A stretch of 64,000 nt of DNA, from the NCBI GenBank assembly GCA_028820655.1, contig JAPPIK010000056.1, forward strand, positions 89,880 through 153,879. The letters run 5' to 3'. This DNA is from Candidatus Poribacteria bacterium (lineage in GTDB: Bacteria; Poribacteria; WGA-4E; JAJDTR01). The notes below the pieces were generated by a model that was not told the DNA's origin, searched no databases, and worked only from the letters and a program-made list of their open reading frames with translations. Position numbers and translations under genes: made by a program. Below are positions 7,863 to 16,425 of the stretch, in pieces; positions within the stretch are counted from its first letter, which is position 1; every line of letters starts with the position of its first letter.

Positions 7863-10184
7863 TCATTTGCGGACAAGCATTTTGCGTGTTGCTAAGAAGT
7901 TGGCGGCATTTTTCGTGTAGAGGTAGATACCACTCCCTACTGACTCTCCCATCGCATTGCACCCATCCCAATAAACCGCCTGCGATCGGGAGGAATAGTC
8001 ACCGGCAGGCAGCATGCCCACTGGTATAACACGAACGACTTCGCCTGCAGGTGCATAAATACGAATCGTGACGGCGTTTTCATTCGCAAGCTGGAATGGA
8101 ATCCACGTCTCTGGCGTGAAGGGATTGGGGTAGTTTTGCAGAAGGCGATTCTGTTTAACCTGTCCCCATTCGACAATCTGTTTGTCGCGCGCTTCAACCG
8201 GGAGCAGCGCCCTCCCATCCCAAACCTCAATTCGCCCCGCATTGCGAGAAAGGAGAACCGTCCCGTTTCGACTAATGGCAAAGTAATCCGGAATGGGCGG
8301 GTGTTCAATCAGTGTGTATGTTTGTACGTCCCAAGTTTGGATGTTGTTGTTCTGATTGGTGAAGAGATACCGACCGTCTGACCTGAAGCGCACCGGAGGC
8401 TCGGTATCCAGCGTTGCCACTAACTGCGAACCGCCTGGCATGAGTGTCCAGATTTGGAGGTGTTCCGGATTAGGTGCCGCGAGTGTTACAGAACCATCTC
8501 TCCGAATGTGAAGACTTGCCTTGTAGCTACTAAAGGGTTCTGGCACTATCCATAATTGTCGAAAAACGAAGTTGCCACCTTCGCGTTTCCACAACAGCAC
8601 GCCGCCGTCGGTGTCGACTGCCGCCAGATATTGGTCGTTCTCGCTGAACGTGATTCCACGCTTTCGTGTCAAACTGTTTCCGCCATCTGGCGCCGCTATC
8701 AGGATTCTTTCCGGTTTTTCGATATCGAAGACACGAATTTTGCCTCTATCTCCGTCTGCCGCGATCCATTTTCCGGATGCACTGAATGCGATGTCAGAAT
8801 GTCCGTGGTGATATGGAAACCGGGTTTCAATTTTGCCGGTGTGAAGATCGTAAACTTCAATCGAGGGATCCCTGCCAACGGCCAGTTTCTGTCCATCGGG
8901 AGAAATTGCAAATTCTCGAAACAGCCCGCCGTCCGCGGAAACGAGGAGCCGCATCTGCTGTGAAGCGACATCCCAAGTCTTAACGAAGTATCTAGAAACA
9001 GAAACCACGGTTTGGCCGTCAGGGCTCAGATCAACAATCCCGCTCGGAAAATCAACCCACACATTCAGCGGCTGCTTCGCGACAATATCCCAAATCACGA
9101 CAGCGTCCCGATAGTGTAGGAGGGCGATCTTTTCATCCGGAGACAGTTTAATCGCATTCAAATCATGAAATTCGGTGCTGAACGTATCGATCAGTTGTCC
9201 CGATTTGACATCCCAGACGCGCACGCTGTCGTCCCAACCTTCCCAGTAAGGTTCTCCGGGCCTGGCCAGAGAACCAAGTGCATGAAGAACACCTGTCTCA
9301 TTTGAAACATATAGACTTTTGCTATCCGGACTGAATACCATTCCTGTAGTCCTTCCTATACCGATTCGTTTTTTCCACAACAGATCTCGCGTATTAAAAT
9401 CCCAGACGTTGACGTAATCCGTGCCCTCTGCAAACGATGCCATGCGTGTACCATCCGGACTAATGGCCACGCAATCAATCCAGTTAGCTTCATGGCCCTC
9501 AAAGTGGCCTTCCAAACGTCGAGTTTCGACATTCCACAACTCAATATCCGGTCGCATAGACACTACGATGAGGAAACGACCATCCGGGCTAAAGACAGAA
9601 TCATGATCGCCGGGAGAGCGCGCGTACCTGTAAGTGCCTACACGGAGATTGCCTTCAAACCATGGCCGACGCTCACCTAGCATTTTTCCAGCATGCTCCC
9701 CGGTTTGCCAGTTCCACAGGTGAATCTCATCGTTTAAAGAGGCAGCGAACAGCGGCTGCACCGGATTGAACGCTGACACCCGTATCCTAGCTGGAATCCG
9801 CCACTCGGATATCTTCTCGCGTACCGATACATCCCATACATGTGCGTTCGTTGTCTTGGAATCAGGGGAATAGTTAAGGATTGCTAAATGCTCAGCGGTT
9901 GGACTAAACACCACATCGCTGCTAGGTGACCGTTTGCCGAATTCGTCGATCACCTCCCCGGTGCGTGGCTGAAATATCTGAATGCGAGTTGGGACAGCCC
10001 GAAGGAGGGCTTCATTGGAAAGGAAGGCGTGATGTTCTGGATATGGCTGACCAATCACACCGATGGGTTCGATTGCGATCAAGGTGCAGGGGACACAGAG
10101 AATGCCGAGCCATGCGATAACAGAAAAATCCCCAATCCAAAACGGGAGGATTGCTTTTGGTGGAGATTCTCTTGGAGACTTCAT
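7863..10184 (-). CDS. Secreted WD40-repeat beta-propeller protein with C-terminal sorting/FlgD-like domain
   Basis: 773 residues. A hydrophobic N-terminal stretch (VIAWLGILCVPCTLIAI, about residues 22-38) looks like a signal anchor. Residues 60-670 hold about 13 WD40-type units with recurrent FSPDGRFLIVVS, LSPDGQTVVSVS and VWDV/LWNWQTG motifs, enough for two propellers. The last 95 residues begin LLQNYPNPFTPETWIPFQ and end with SGIYLYTKNAANFLATRKML, the FlgD-Ig/type A C-terminal domain used in FCB bacteria for secretion or surface anchoring. The protein is likely exported and surface-associated. The PorX-like regulators elsewhere in the window fit a type IX-like secretion context, though no T9SS core gene is present here. 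Confidence 0.82.
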   Translation of the reverse strand: MKSPRESPPKAILPFWIGDFSVIAWLGILCVPCTLIAIEPIGVIGQPYPEHHAFLSNEALLRAVPTRIQIFQPRTGEVIDEFGKRSPSSDVVFSPTAEHLAILNYSPDSKTTNAHVWDVSVREKISEWRIPARIRVSAFNPVQPLFAASLNDEIHLWNWQTGEHAGKMLGERRPWFEGNLRVGTYRYARSPGDHDSVFSPDGRFLIVVSMRPDIELWNVETRRLEGHFEGHEANWIDCVAISPDGTRMASFAEGTDYVNVWDFNTRDLLWKKRIGIGRTTGMVFSPDSKSLYVSNETGVLHALGSLARPGEPYWEGWDDSVRVWDVKSGQLIDTFSTEFHDLNAIKLSPDEKIALLHYRDAVVIWDIVAKQPLNVWVDFPSGIVDLSPDGQTVVSVSRYFVKTWDVASQQMRLLVSADGGLFREFAISPDGQKLAVGRDPSIEVYDLHTGKIETRFPYHHGHSDIAFSASGKWIAADGDRGKIRVFDIEKPERILIAAPDGGNSLTRKRGITFSENDQYLAAVDTDGGVLLWKREGGNFVFRQLWIVPEPFSSYKASLHIRRDGSVTLAAPNPEHLQIWTLMPGGSQLVATLDTEPPVRFRSDGRYLFTNQNNNIQTWDVQTYTLIEHPPIPDYFAISRNGTVLLSRNAGRIEVWDGRALLPVEARDKQIVEWGQVKQNRLLQNYPNPFTPETWIPFQLANENAVTIRIYAPAGEVVRVIPVGMLPAGDYSSRSQAVYWDGCNAMGESVGSGIYLYTKNAANFLATRKMLVRK

Positions 10185-10465
10185 AGCTTAATGTGTCTCC
10201 GTCTTTTTCATAGCAGAACGCTACCAGCGCCCTACTGCACTGAATTCGAGGGGCATTCAGCAATCCTAAATACTTCACGTCGTCGGGAATCCCGCTGTCG
10301 AATCGCTCCAGTCGAATTTGCTTCTAGGTTTTCACACTATGACGGTAACTTGAATCTCTGTCGCATGTATCCCTATCATGCTGATTATGATTCTTTGCTT
10401 TCCGTGGGACGCTGTGTGGATGGGGTTTTGCGATGAACTTCCTTTTTTTGGTCTCAGTCCAACAA

Positions 10466-12778
10466 TTAGAATAGGTTATTGAGACTGACAATCACATTGA
10501 AGCCCGGCGCGTTTATTCCGCTGCCGTGTTCGCGATACCGCTTATTGAGCAGGTTTTCAAGAGCAAGCGTGAAGTGGCTATACTCGGTTACTTGCATTCC
10601 GCCGCGCAAATTGAGAGTGAACCAGCCCGGAGAACCCTGGCCGATGGCTTTCCCACCTTCGTCGAATTCAACCTCCGCAGTGTCACGTGTTGTGCCCGGT
10701 ATGCGCGGATCACGAATGTCGCTGCGATTCAGCCGTCTCTGCTCGGTTGCACCGCGAACAAAGAATCCACCCCAATACTGTTTGGCGGGTGGGTGCCAAC
10801 GGAGGCCTAGCATGCCGTTTAGCGGGGGTTCCCGGCGAATTCGTTCTTCCCACGGCCTTTGAGGGTCCGGCGCCGCGCCGTTGATGACCAAAACCTTTCC
10901 GCGCGTGAACATCGCGTTACCGTAAACGGAAAGACTGTCCTGAATCGGAACGGTCCCAGCAACCTCAACGCCTTGAATTTGAACTTCATCGACATTGTCA
11001 AAAACGAAGACCTCAACTCCAGGGTTGTTTCGCTGGAGTTCCTGAATCAGGTCTGGAAGCTGCTGTCCGGCGTAGGCGTCTTTAGCTAGAACGCGGTTGA
11101 CCAGATCGTTGATGCGGCCATGAAAAACTGTGAGAGAGCCGACAAACCGGGGGTAACGCGCTTTAAACCCTCCTTCAACGGTCCACCCCTTCTCGGACTC
11201 AAGATCCGGAGAGGGGGAATCGATTCCTTCATTTGTGACTTCCACGGCGGTCGTATCGTTAAGCGATGGCGCGCGGAATGATGTGGCGAAATTGCCGACG
11301 AGGTTTAATTGGTCGTTGATGCTTGCGACAACCCCTGCGCTCCCAGTCAACGCGCTCCCTGATTCGTTGAAATCGCCGAACTGATCAGAACGCACGGAAA
11401 GGTCTGCGCGTGTATTGTAAAGGGTGTACCGCCCACCGAGTGTGAGTTCGAGGCGCTCATGCAACGCAATTTCGTCCTGAAGGTATAGGTTGGCATCCCA
11501 GAATCGGGAGCCGTCAATAAATCGACCTTTCGTCCCGTCCACCTTTTCGACACCCGTATTGATATCGGTTTTGATGATTTGGCTCGCGATGGTATCAAAG
11601 TAAAATTCGCCGCCGGCTACGACACGCTGACTCGGCAGGGAGGTGCTGGTCGCTTGTGCGCTTAGTCCCAATGTGCTGACGGTATCGAATCGCTGACGCC
11701 GCTCCGTCGCATCGCGCAGCAGCTCATTTCTTCCCTCCTTTTGGCGATGGATCGAGGCAGTAAGTCGAAGCTGGTCGATCGTCGCAATGGTTGGTTTAGA
11801 ATAGTAAGTAGCGTAGAATAGGTCTCGGTTTTGCGGCTCAAAGAAAAACTCGTCATACTGGCGCGGCGCGATCTTGTCGTAGCGCGGCGTTCGAGGTTGC
11901 CGCCAGAGTTGATAGGCGACATTGATTGTGCTGGCGTTGCTAAATTCGTAAGCGAATTTGGCATCGGCGTCGTACGCGTTCCAGCCAAGCGGCCCCTGTG
12001 AATCAATTAACCAACGGTCGGGGACATCTTCGGGAGGTCCATCAGATATTGGTACCCCATCTAGTTCGTCGCTGACGAATTCAAATTTGCGGTTCTTGTA
12101 GTGTAGATCGTATCCGCTTCCCGGATTTATATCGCCGAACCATCGCGCAGATGCACCAACCGAGAAACCGAGTTGCTTTTTATTTCCCATCACCTCAAGG
12201 CGTCCAAACCGCTCAGAAGTGCCTGATGCGAATCGCCCAAGAACTCGGGATTGGAAATTCCACTGTTCAGACGCGTTATCTAGAATTAAATCTCTGGTGT
12301 GCATGCTGATGACTCCGCCCATAGCGCCACTGCCGTACAGCATTGAACCGGGACCTCGCAATACTTCAATCCGATCGAGAATATCGGGACTAATTGTCGC
12401 CAAATACTGATTGGGACCGGAGCGGAAGGTCGAATTATTGAGTCGCACACCATCTATGGAAAGAAAGGCTTGATAGCCGGTGAGACCCCGAAGTAACGGC
12501 GAGCCCTGTCCAGTTGTGGTTTGTTGTGCCCATACGCCCACCGTTTCCCGCAGCATTCGCGGGGCGATGTCGGCGTTGACGCGCTCAATCTGAGAGCGGT
12601 CGAGGACCGAAATGGCATTCGGGGTTCGAAATGTATCTTTCTCGACGCGAGTAATGACGGTGATCTCCTCGAATTGAATTGGGTCATCCTTCCCATAGTC
12701 TGTATTGGCATGGGTGAGTGACGCCAATATGAGGAGAAAACCGCAACCTATCAACAGTCGTATTCCTGTGATTTTCAT
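10466..12778 (-). CDS. TonB-dependent outer-membrane receptor
   Basis: I place the start at the internal MKITGIRLL (ORF residue 134): it has GGAGGG about 10 nt upstream and begins a proper signal peptide (LLIGCGFLLILASLTHA); the ORF track's 133-residue extension looks noncoding. The mature 770-residue precursor has a TonB-box-like EEITVITR, a plug domain (PNAISVLDRSQIE, LLRGLTGYQAFLSIDGVRLN, IEVLRGPGSMLYGSGAMGGV) and a 22-strand-type barrel ending LLNKRYREHGSGINAPGFNV with terminal Phe. It takes up an iron chelate, cobalamin or glycan across the outer membrane; the substrate is not evident. No riboswitch or Fur box was convincing upstream. Confidence 0.9.
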   Translation of the reverse strand: MKITGIRLLIGCGFLLILASLTHANTDYGKDDPIQFEEITVITRVEKDTFRTPNAISVLDRSQIERVNADIAPRMLRETVGVWAQQTTTGQGSPLLRGLTGYQAFLSIDGVRLNNSTFRSGPNQYLATISPDILDRIEVLRGPGSMLYGSGAMGGVISMHTRDLILDNASEQWNFQSRVLGRFASGTSERFGRLEVMGNKKQLGFSVGASARWFGDINPGSGYDLHYKNRKFEFVSDELDGVPISDGPPEDVPDRWLIDSQGPLGWNAYDADAKFAYEFSNASTINVAYQLWRQPRTPRYDKIAPRQYDEFFFEPQNRDLFYATYYSKPTIATIDQLRLTASIHRQKEGRNELLRDATERRQRFDTVSTLGLSAQATSTSLPSQRVVAGGEFYFDTIASQIIKTDINTGVEKVDGTKGRFIDGSRFWDANLYLQDEIALHERLELTLGGRYTLYNTRADLSVRSDQFGDFNESGSALTGSAGVVASINDQLNLVGNFATSFRAPSLNDTTAVEVTNEGIDSPSPDLESEKGWTVEGGFKARYPRFVGSLTVFHGRINDLVNRVLAKDAYAGQQLPDLIQELQRNNPGVEVFVFDNVDEVQIQGVEVAGTVPIQDSLSVYGNAMFTRGKVLVINGAAPDPQRPWEERIRREPPLNGMLGLRWHPPAKQYWGGFFVRGATEQRRLNRSDIRDPRIPGTTRDTAEVEFDEGGKAIGQGSPGWFTLNLRGGMQVTEYSHFTLALENLLNKRYREHGSGINAPGFNVIVSLNNLF

Positions 12779-13154
12779 GCGCAATTTTCCCTCCACAGCT
12801 TGTTGTGATAGTTGAAGTTTTGAAATCGTGTGCTTTTTAAGGCAATTTACGTGCCATAGCGGATGGGTGCACAAGTTGTGCCTCTGGGCGGACCTTTTCC
12901 CGATTGTATCCATCAATCGAAGTAGTCCATGTTCAACTTCTGAACAACGGTGTCCATTATTTGAAATACAACCTGATGGGCGATTAACGAATGACCAGGC
13001 GCTATTCGCAACTCTCGACATTGGTTGACTATGCGCCAATTGGATATACCGGAGTGGAGCCTTCAAATTTTGCGCGAATGGAGCGCAAGCCTCCGTCGAC
13101 GAAGGAGAACTCAAAAATTGACGCGCAGAACCGTGACTGCTGCCTGAGGAGGAA
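12779..13154. other. Leader region upstream of the TonB receptor
   Basis: About 375 bp without a supported gene. The ORFs here lack start signals and protein-like composition. It must carry the receptor's promoter, but I found no confident -35/-10 pair or aptamer. Confidence 0.4.
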
Positions 13155-13194
13155 ACAAAAAAGCCGCCTGAAAGCATAAACTCCCAGACGGCTT
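13155..13194 (-). terminator. Rho-independent terminator of the DsbD-TPR operon
   Basis: On the minus strand AAGCCGTCTG...TTTCAGGCGGCTT forms a 10-bp stem with a G-T pair, followed by TTTTTTG, just after the TPR gene stop. Confidence 0.85.
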
Positions 13195-13211
13195 ACGACG
13201 TGGGAAGGGTA

Positions 13212-14309
13212 TTATTGCTCCTGCTGATCTGCTTCGTTTGCCAAATCAGCTTCAAGATTCTCAATCTCGGCGAGAATTGCCGGGGCGGGCTCTATTCGGT
13301 AGGCTTCTTTGAAGGTTTTGAGGGCGGCCTCCTTGTCATGCATGAAATGGGCGTGAATCTCTCCCATTTTCTTCCATATGTCCGCGTCGGTTGGGTCTAG
13401 TTCGACTACACGTTCATACACCTTGAGCGCTTCGTCGTAGGGGCGGGTATCTCCTTGCCGTTCGATGATTAAAGCTCGTGATACCAGTTGGCGGATGAGT
13501 TCGGTCCTAGCTTCGGCGAAATTGGGGCTTCTATCAACTGCCTCCTCCAAAACAGCCACGGCGGCCTCCTCCATCTGACCAATCATGTTAATCTCCTGCT
13601 CCGATATCTCCCGATCAATTAACCGATAATCTTGTAGCATCTTCCAATAGGTTCGCGCCAACTGAAGGCGCGCCTGCAATCCAATCGGCTGAGATTCAAA
13701 CGGCAACTCGACCAACTCGGAGTCGTTCTTGATGGCGGCCTTATAATGTGCAACAGCGTTTTCAAATTGCTCATTACTACGATATAACAGACCTAGGAGA
13801 TAATGTGCTTCCGCATGGTTGGGATCTTTTTCAATCACGGCGAGAAATTCGTTCGCAGCCGACGGTCTTTCACCGATGTCACGTTCAAGCTTGCCGCGCA
13901 ACAGATGCACTTTCACGTGATCCGGCTTGATCCGCGCCGCATGCTCCAAGCGGCTTCGCGCATCCTTGATCCAACTGCTATGCAGATAAATCTCCGCGAC
14001 TCGTAAGTTTGCATGAAACAGTTCGTGGCCTAGTGCATCGACTCGCTGCTTGTCCTCCCGTTTCGCCGACTCGATAATTCGGATGGCTTCCCAGTACGCG
14101 AGTGCCGCCCTTCCTAGATCCCGTTCAGCGAAATCCTGGTCCCCTTTTTTGATAAATTCGTGTGCCTGCGTTACGGACGATGCGTTGGATTGAGTTGCTC
14201 CGTTGTGAATAAACACAACGATCAGCGCGATAAATAGTACGATTATGGCGCCCTCAAGCAATGGCAACCAATTCCGAAGCGGGGATCGGGACTTCGTTTC
14301 GTCAGACAT
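13212..14309 (-). CDS. Membrane-anchored TPR protein
   Basis: I chose the MSDETKSRSP start (ORF residue 38). It gives 365 residues and clears the upstream DsbD stop by about 50 bp; MPKDEINTM eight codons earlier is an alternative. One transmembrane helix near the N-terminus (EGAIIVLFIALIVVFIHNG) is followed by at least six TPR units (AAYWEAIRIIES, RLEHAARIKPDHVKVHLLRGKL, AHYLLGLLYRSNEQFENAVAHYKAAI, ALKVYERVVELDPTDADIWKKMGEIHAH). Probably an inner-membrane protein with TPRs in the periplasm, acting as an assembly or chaperone-like scaffold. It is cotranscribed with DsbD and followed by a terminator. Confidence 0.75.
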   Translation of the reverse strand: MSDETKSRSPLRNWLPLLEGAIIVLFIALIVVFIHNGATQSNASSVTQAHEFIKKGDQDFAERDLGRAALAYWEAIRIIESAKREDKQRVDALGHELFHANLRVAEIYLHSSWIKDARSRLEHAARIKPDHVKVHLLRGKLERDIGERPSAANEFLAVIEKDPNHAEAHYLLGLLYRSNEQFENAVAHYKAAIKNDSELVELPFESQPIGLQARLQLARTYWKMLQDYRLIDREISEQEINMIGQMEEAAVAVLEEAVDRSPNFAEARTELIRQLVSRALIIERQGDTRPYDEALKVYERVVELDPTDADIWKKMGEIHAHFMHDKEAALKTFKEAYRIEPAPAILAEIENLEADLANEADQQEQ

Positions 14310-14358
14310 GGTATTAATCTCGTCTTTCGGCATTTGCGTTACGTGATAGCCACACTGC

Positions 14359-16209
14359 TTAACCTTCGTCAATCTCATCAAGGATCTTGAGGAACGCGTC
14401 AGGGCCAACGAATTTCTCAAGCCGTTTCAACGGTTTTCCTTCAGAATCAAGAAAGAGTACAACCGGCAAACCAACGATGCCGTATTTCTTCTTGAGCTGT
14501 TCAACTTGCTCCGAGCCTCGGCTGAAGTCGAGCTTAATCTTGACATACTCTTCCAATCCAGATTTGACTCGCGGATCGGAAAAAGTGAATTTGTCGAGTT
14601 CAACGCAAGCGCCGCACCACGTTGCGTAAAAGTCGATCATGGCGGGTTTGTTTGTAGCCCTTGATTTCTCTAGCGCTTGCGCTTCATCGTAAGCCCAATC
14701 CAGAGACTCTTCTACGGTGGTAAATGAGCCAACGATTACAAACAACCCAAAAACGGCGGCAAGAATCCCAACCGATTTGCGCATTTGTGCGGAGCGAGAA
14801 ATGTCTCTGAATCGCTGAGTGAATTTTCCCAGAATAACACCTAGGAGAAGTAGGATTCCTCCGATGATGAAAAACGGAGCAGAATTATCGAGAAGCGCAC
14901 GCAGGGGTGCGACGACCTCCTTCAAGAAGTACAGCGCCATTGCAATAATAACGACTCCAAAAATGTTCTCCAACACATACATCCAACCACCGGACTGTGG
15001 CAGCGACGAAATCAAACCCGAAAATGTACCGATTAGGATGAAGAGCAGTCCCATACCGATGGCATAGGTCAGCATTAGCCAGAATCCCAAAAAGGTGTTG
15101 CCGGTTGTGGCGACAAAGGAGAGTACGGCTCCGAGGGCGGGACCGGTGCAAGGCGCCGCAATCAGTCCGGCAACGGTGCCCATGGCGAAGGCGCCTCCGA
15201 AACCTGCACCTCCGACCGTGTTCAATTTATTTTGGAGGGCGTAGGGCAGCCTGAGTTCAAAAACTCCTATGAGGGAGAGTCCGAGGGCGACAAGGATGAC
15301 ACTCACGAACCCCACCACAATGGGATTTGCCATTATCTGACCGAACACCGCGCCCGTTGAAGCGACAGCAACTCCCAAAATTGAGTACATTAAGGCAATA
15401 CCCAGCACATAGGTGACCGAGAGTAGAAACGACTTCATGCGGCTCGCCTCTCGATTCGCGCCAAAGATGCTGACCGTGATCGGAATCAGCGGATAAACAC
15501 ATGGTGTCAAGCTTGTTAGTACCCCTCCAATGAAAACAAACAAGAATGCCCAGAAATAGCCTTTGGATAACGCTTGGCGGAACTCGCCGGTTTCGCTGGT
15601 TGCGGACGGAGTCACTTGCGGCATATTGAGCTGCAGTCCGGAGAAGATTTCAGCATTAATCGGCTGCACCGGTCGATCGGTACCGACAATGTCCATAGGT
15701 ATGTTCACGGCGACGGTTTTCGGCAACAGACACTGCTCGTCGCTACATGCTTGGTAGGTTAACTTGAATGGAAGCTCTACCTTTTGGAGTTGCGCCGTCT
15801 GTCCCAGAGTCGCCTGTACGCCGATTACCGCTTGATCATGATAGACGGGGGCCTTTCCGATCGAAGTGATCTCAAGCACATCCCCTTCGGGGTATATCAC
15901 TTCACCGAATTCTAAATCGGGGTAATCCGGCAGCATCAGTTGTGTCGGGATGAGATCTGGTCCGGCGGGATTCGCATTTGCGTGCCAGCCTTCATCAAAT
16001 GTCATCACGACGGCAATTTGAAAAGTGCTTCCGGGTTGCACCTTATCCACGGACAATACGCCTTCCGCATGCACAGTGTCTTTCGGTTGACTTGGTGCCT
16101 TGAGCGCATCAAGCCCTGTTAACTGCCCATACGCCCCCACGGCTCCAATGTAGAAGGCACAGATCAAAACTATCAATCGATGGACAAAAATAACGTTGAA
16201 TTTCTTCAT
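14359..16209 (-). CDS. dsbD: Thiol:disulfide interchange protein DsbD
   Basis: The MKKFNVIFVHR start (ORF residue 17) has GGAGAAA 8 nt upstream and opens a signal peptide; the product is 616 residues. Order: periplasmic DsbD-alpha-like domain (residues 45-180, with CSDEQCLLPK), eight-helix CcdA-like core with the two redox Cys in TSLTPCVYPLIPI and IAAPCTGPALGA, and a C-terminal thioredoxin domain with FYATWCGACVELDKF. All three cysteine pairs are kept, so it should carry electrons from cytoplasmic thioredoxin to periplasmic reductive pathways (cytochrome c maturation, disulfide isomerisation). It is first in an operon with the TPR protein. Confidence 0.92.
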   Translation of the reverse strand: MKKFNVIFVHRLIVLICAFYIGAVGAYGQLTGLDALKAPSQPKDTVHAEGVLSVDKVQPGSTFQIAVVMTFDEGWHANANPAGPDLIPTQLMLPDYPDLEFGEVIYPEGDVLEITSIGKAPVYHDQAVIGVQATLGQTAQLQKVELPFKLTYQACSDEQCLLPKTVAVNIPMDIVGTDRPVQPINAEIFSGLQLNMPQVTPSATSETGEFRQALSKGYFWAFLFVFIGGVLTSLTPCVYPLIPITVSIFGANREASRMKSFLLSVTYVLGIALMYSILGVAVASTGAVFGQIMANPIVVGFVSVILVALGLSLIGVFELRLPYALQNKLNTVGGAGFGGAFAMGTVAGLIAAPCTGPALGAVLSFVATTGNTFLGFWLMLTYAIGMGLLFILIGTFSGLISSLPQSGGWMYVLENIFGVVIIAMALYFLKEVVAPLRALLDNSAPFFIIGGILLLLGVILGKFTQRFRDISRSAQMRKSVGILAAVFGLFVIVGSFTTVEESLDWAYDEAQALEKSRATNKPAMIDFYATWCGACVELDKFTFSDPRVKSGLEEYVKIKLDFSRGSEQVEQLKKKYGIVGLPVVLFLDSEGKPLKRLEKFVGPDAFLKILDEIDEG

Positions 16210-16247
16210 GCTTGAATTTCTCCAATCAGATCTTGGTTTGGCATTTA

Positions 16248-16263
16248 GACACAACATTGTGTC
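16248..16263. promoter_or_regulatory. Perfect palindrome upstream of dsbD, candidate operator
   Basis: GACACAA-CA-TTGTGTC is a perfect 7-bp inverted repeat with a 2-bp centre, 39 to 54 bp upstream of the dsbD start. Position and symmetry fit a dimeric repressor or activator site; no regulator is identified. Confidence 0.4.
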
Positions 16264-16324
16264 ATAACCGTAGCACTACGTACGATAACCAAGTAAAAGA
16301 GATTTAACCCAATCGGTATTGCGT

Positions 16325-16380
16325 GAAAAAAAGCGGATTGAAGATACCTTTGGGCAACAAAGGAATCCACAATCCGCAAA
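16325..16380 (-). terminator. Rho-independent terminator of the glcD-glcE-NUDIX-PorX operon
   Basis: On the minus strand GCGGATTG pairs with CAATCCGC, with a nested CCTTTG/CAAAGG stem, followed by a run of T, about 50 bp after the response-regulator stop. Confidence 0.87.
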
Positions 16381-16425
16381 AGACACGCCTGATGGGACAA
16401 TTAACGTCAACACTAGATTTACCGT

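Noticed and set aside
12779-13154. Cobalamin riboswitch upstream of the TonB receptor
   Set aside because: Looked for B12-box and GCCACTG-like elements on the minus strand; none convincing.
12779-13177. 133-residue N-terminal extension of the TonB receptor
   Set aside because: No protein-like features; the internal ATG has a good Shine-Dalgarno and starts a signal peptide.
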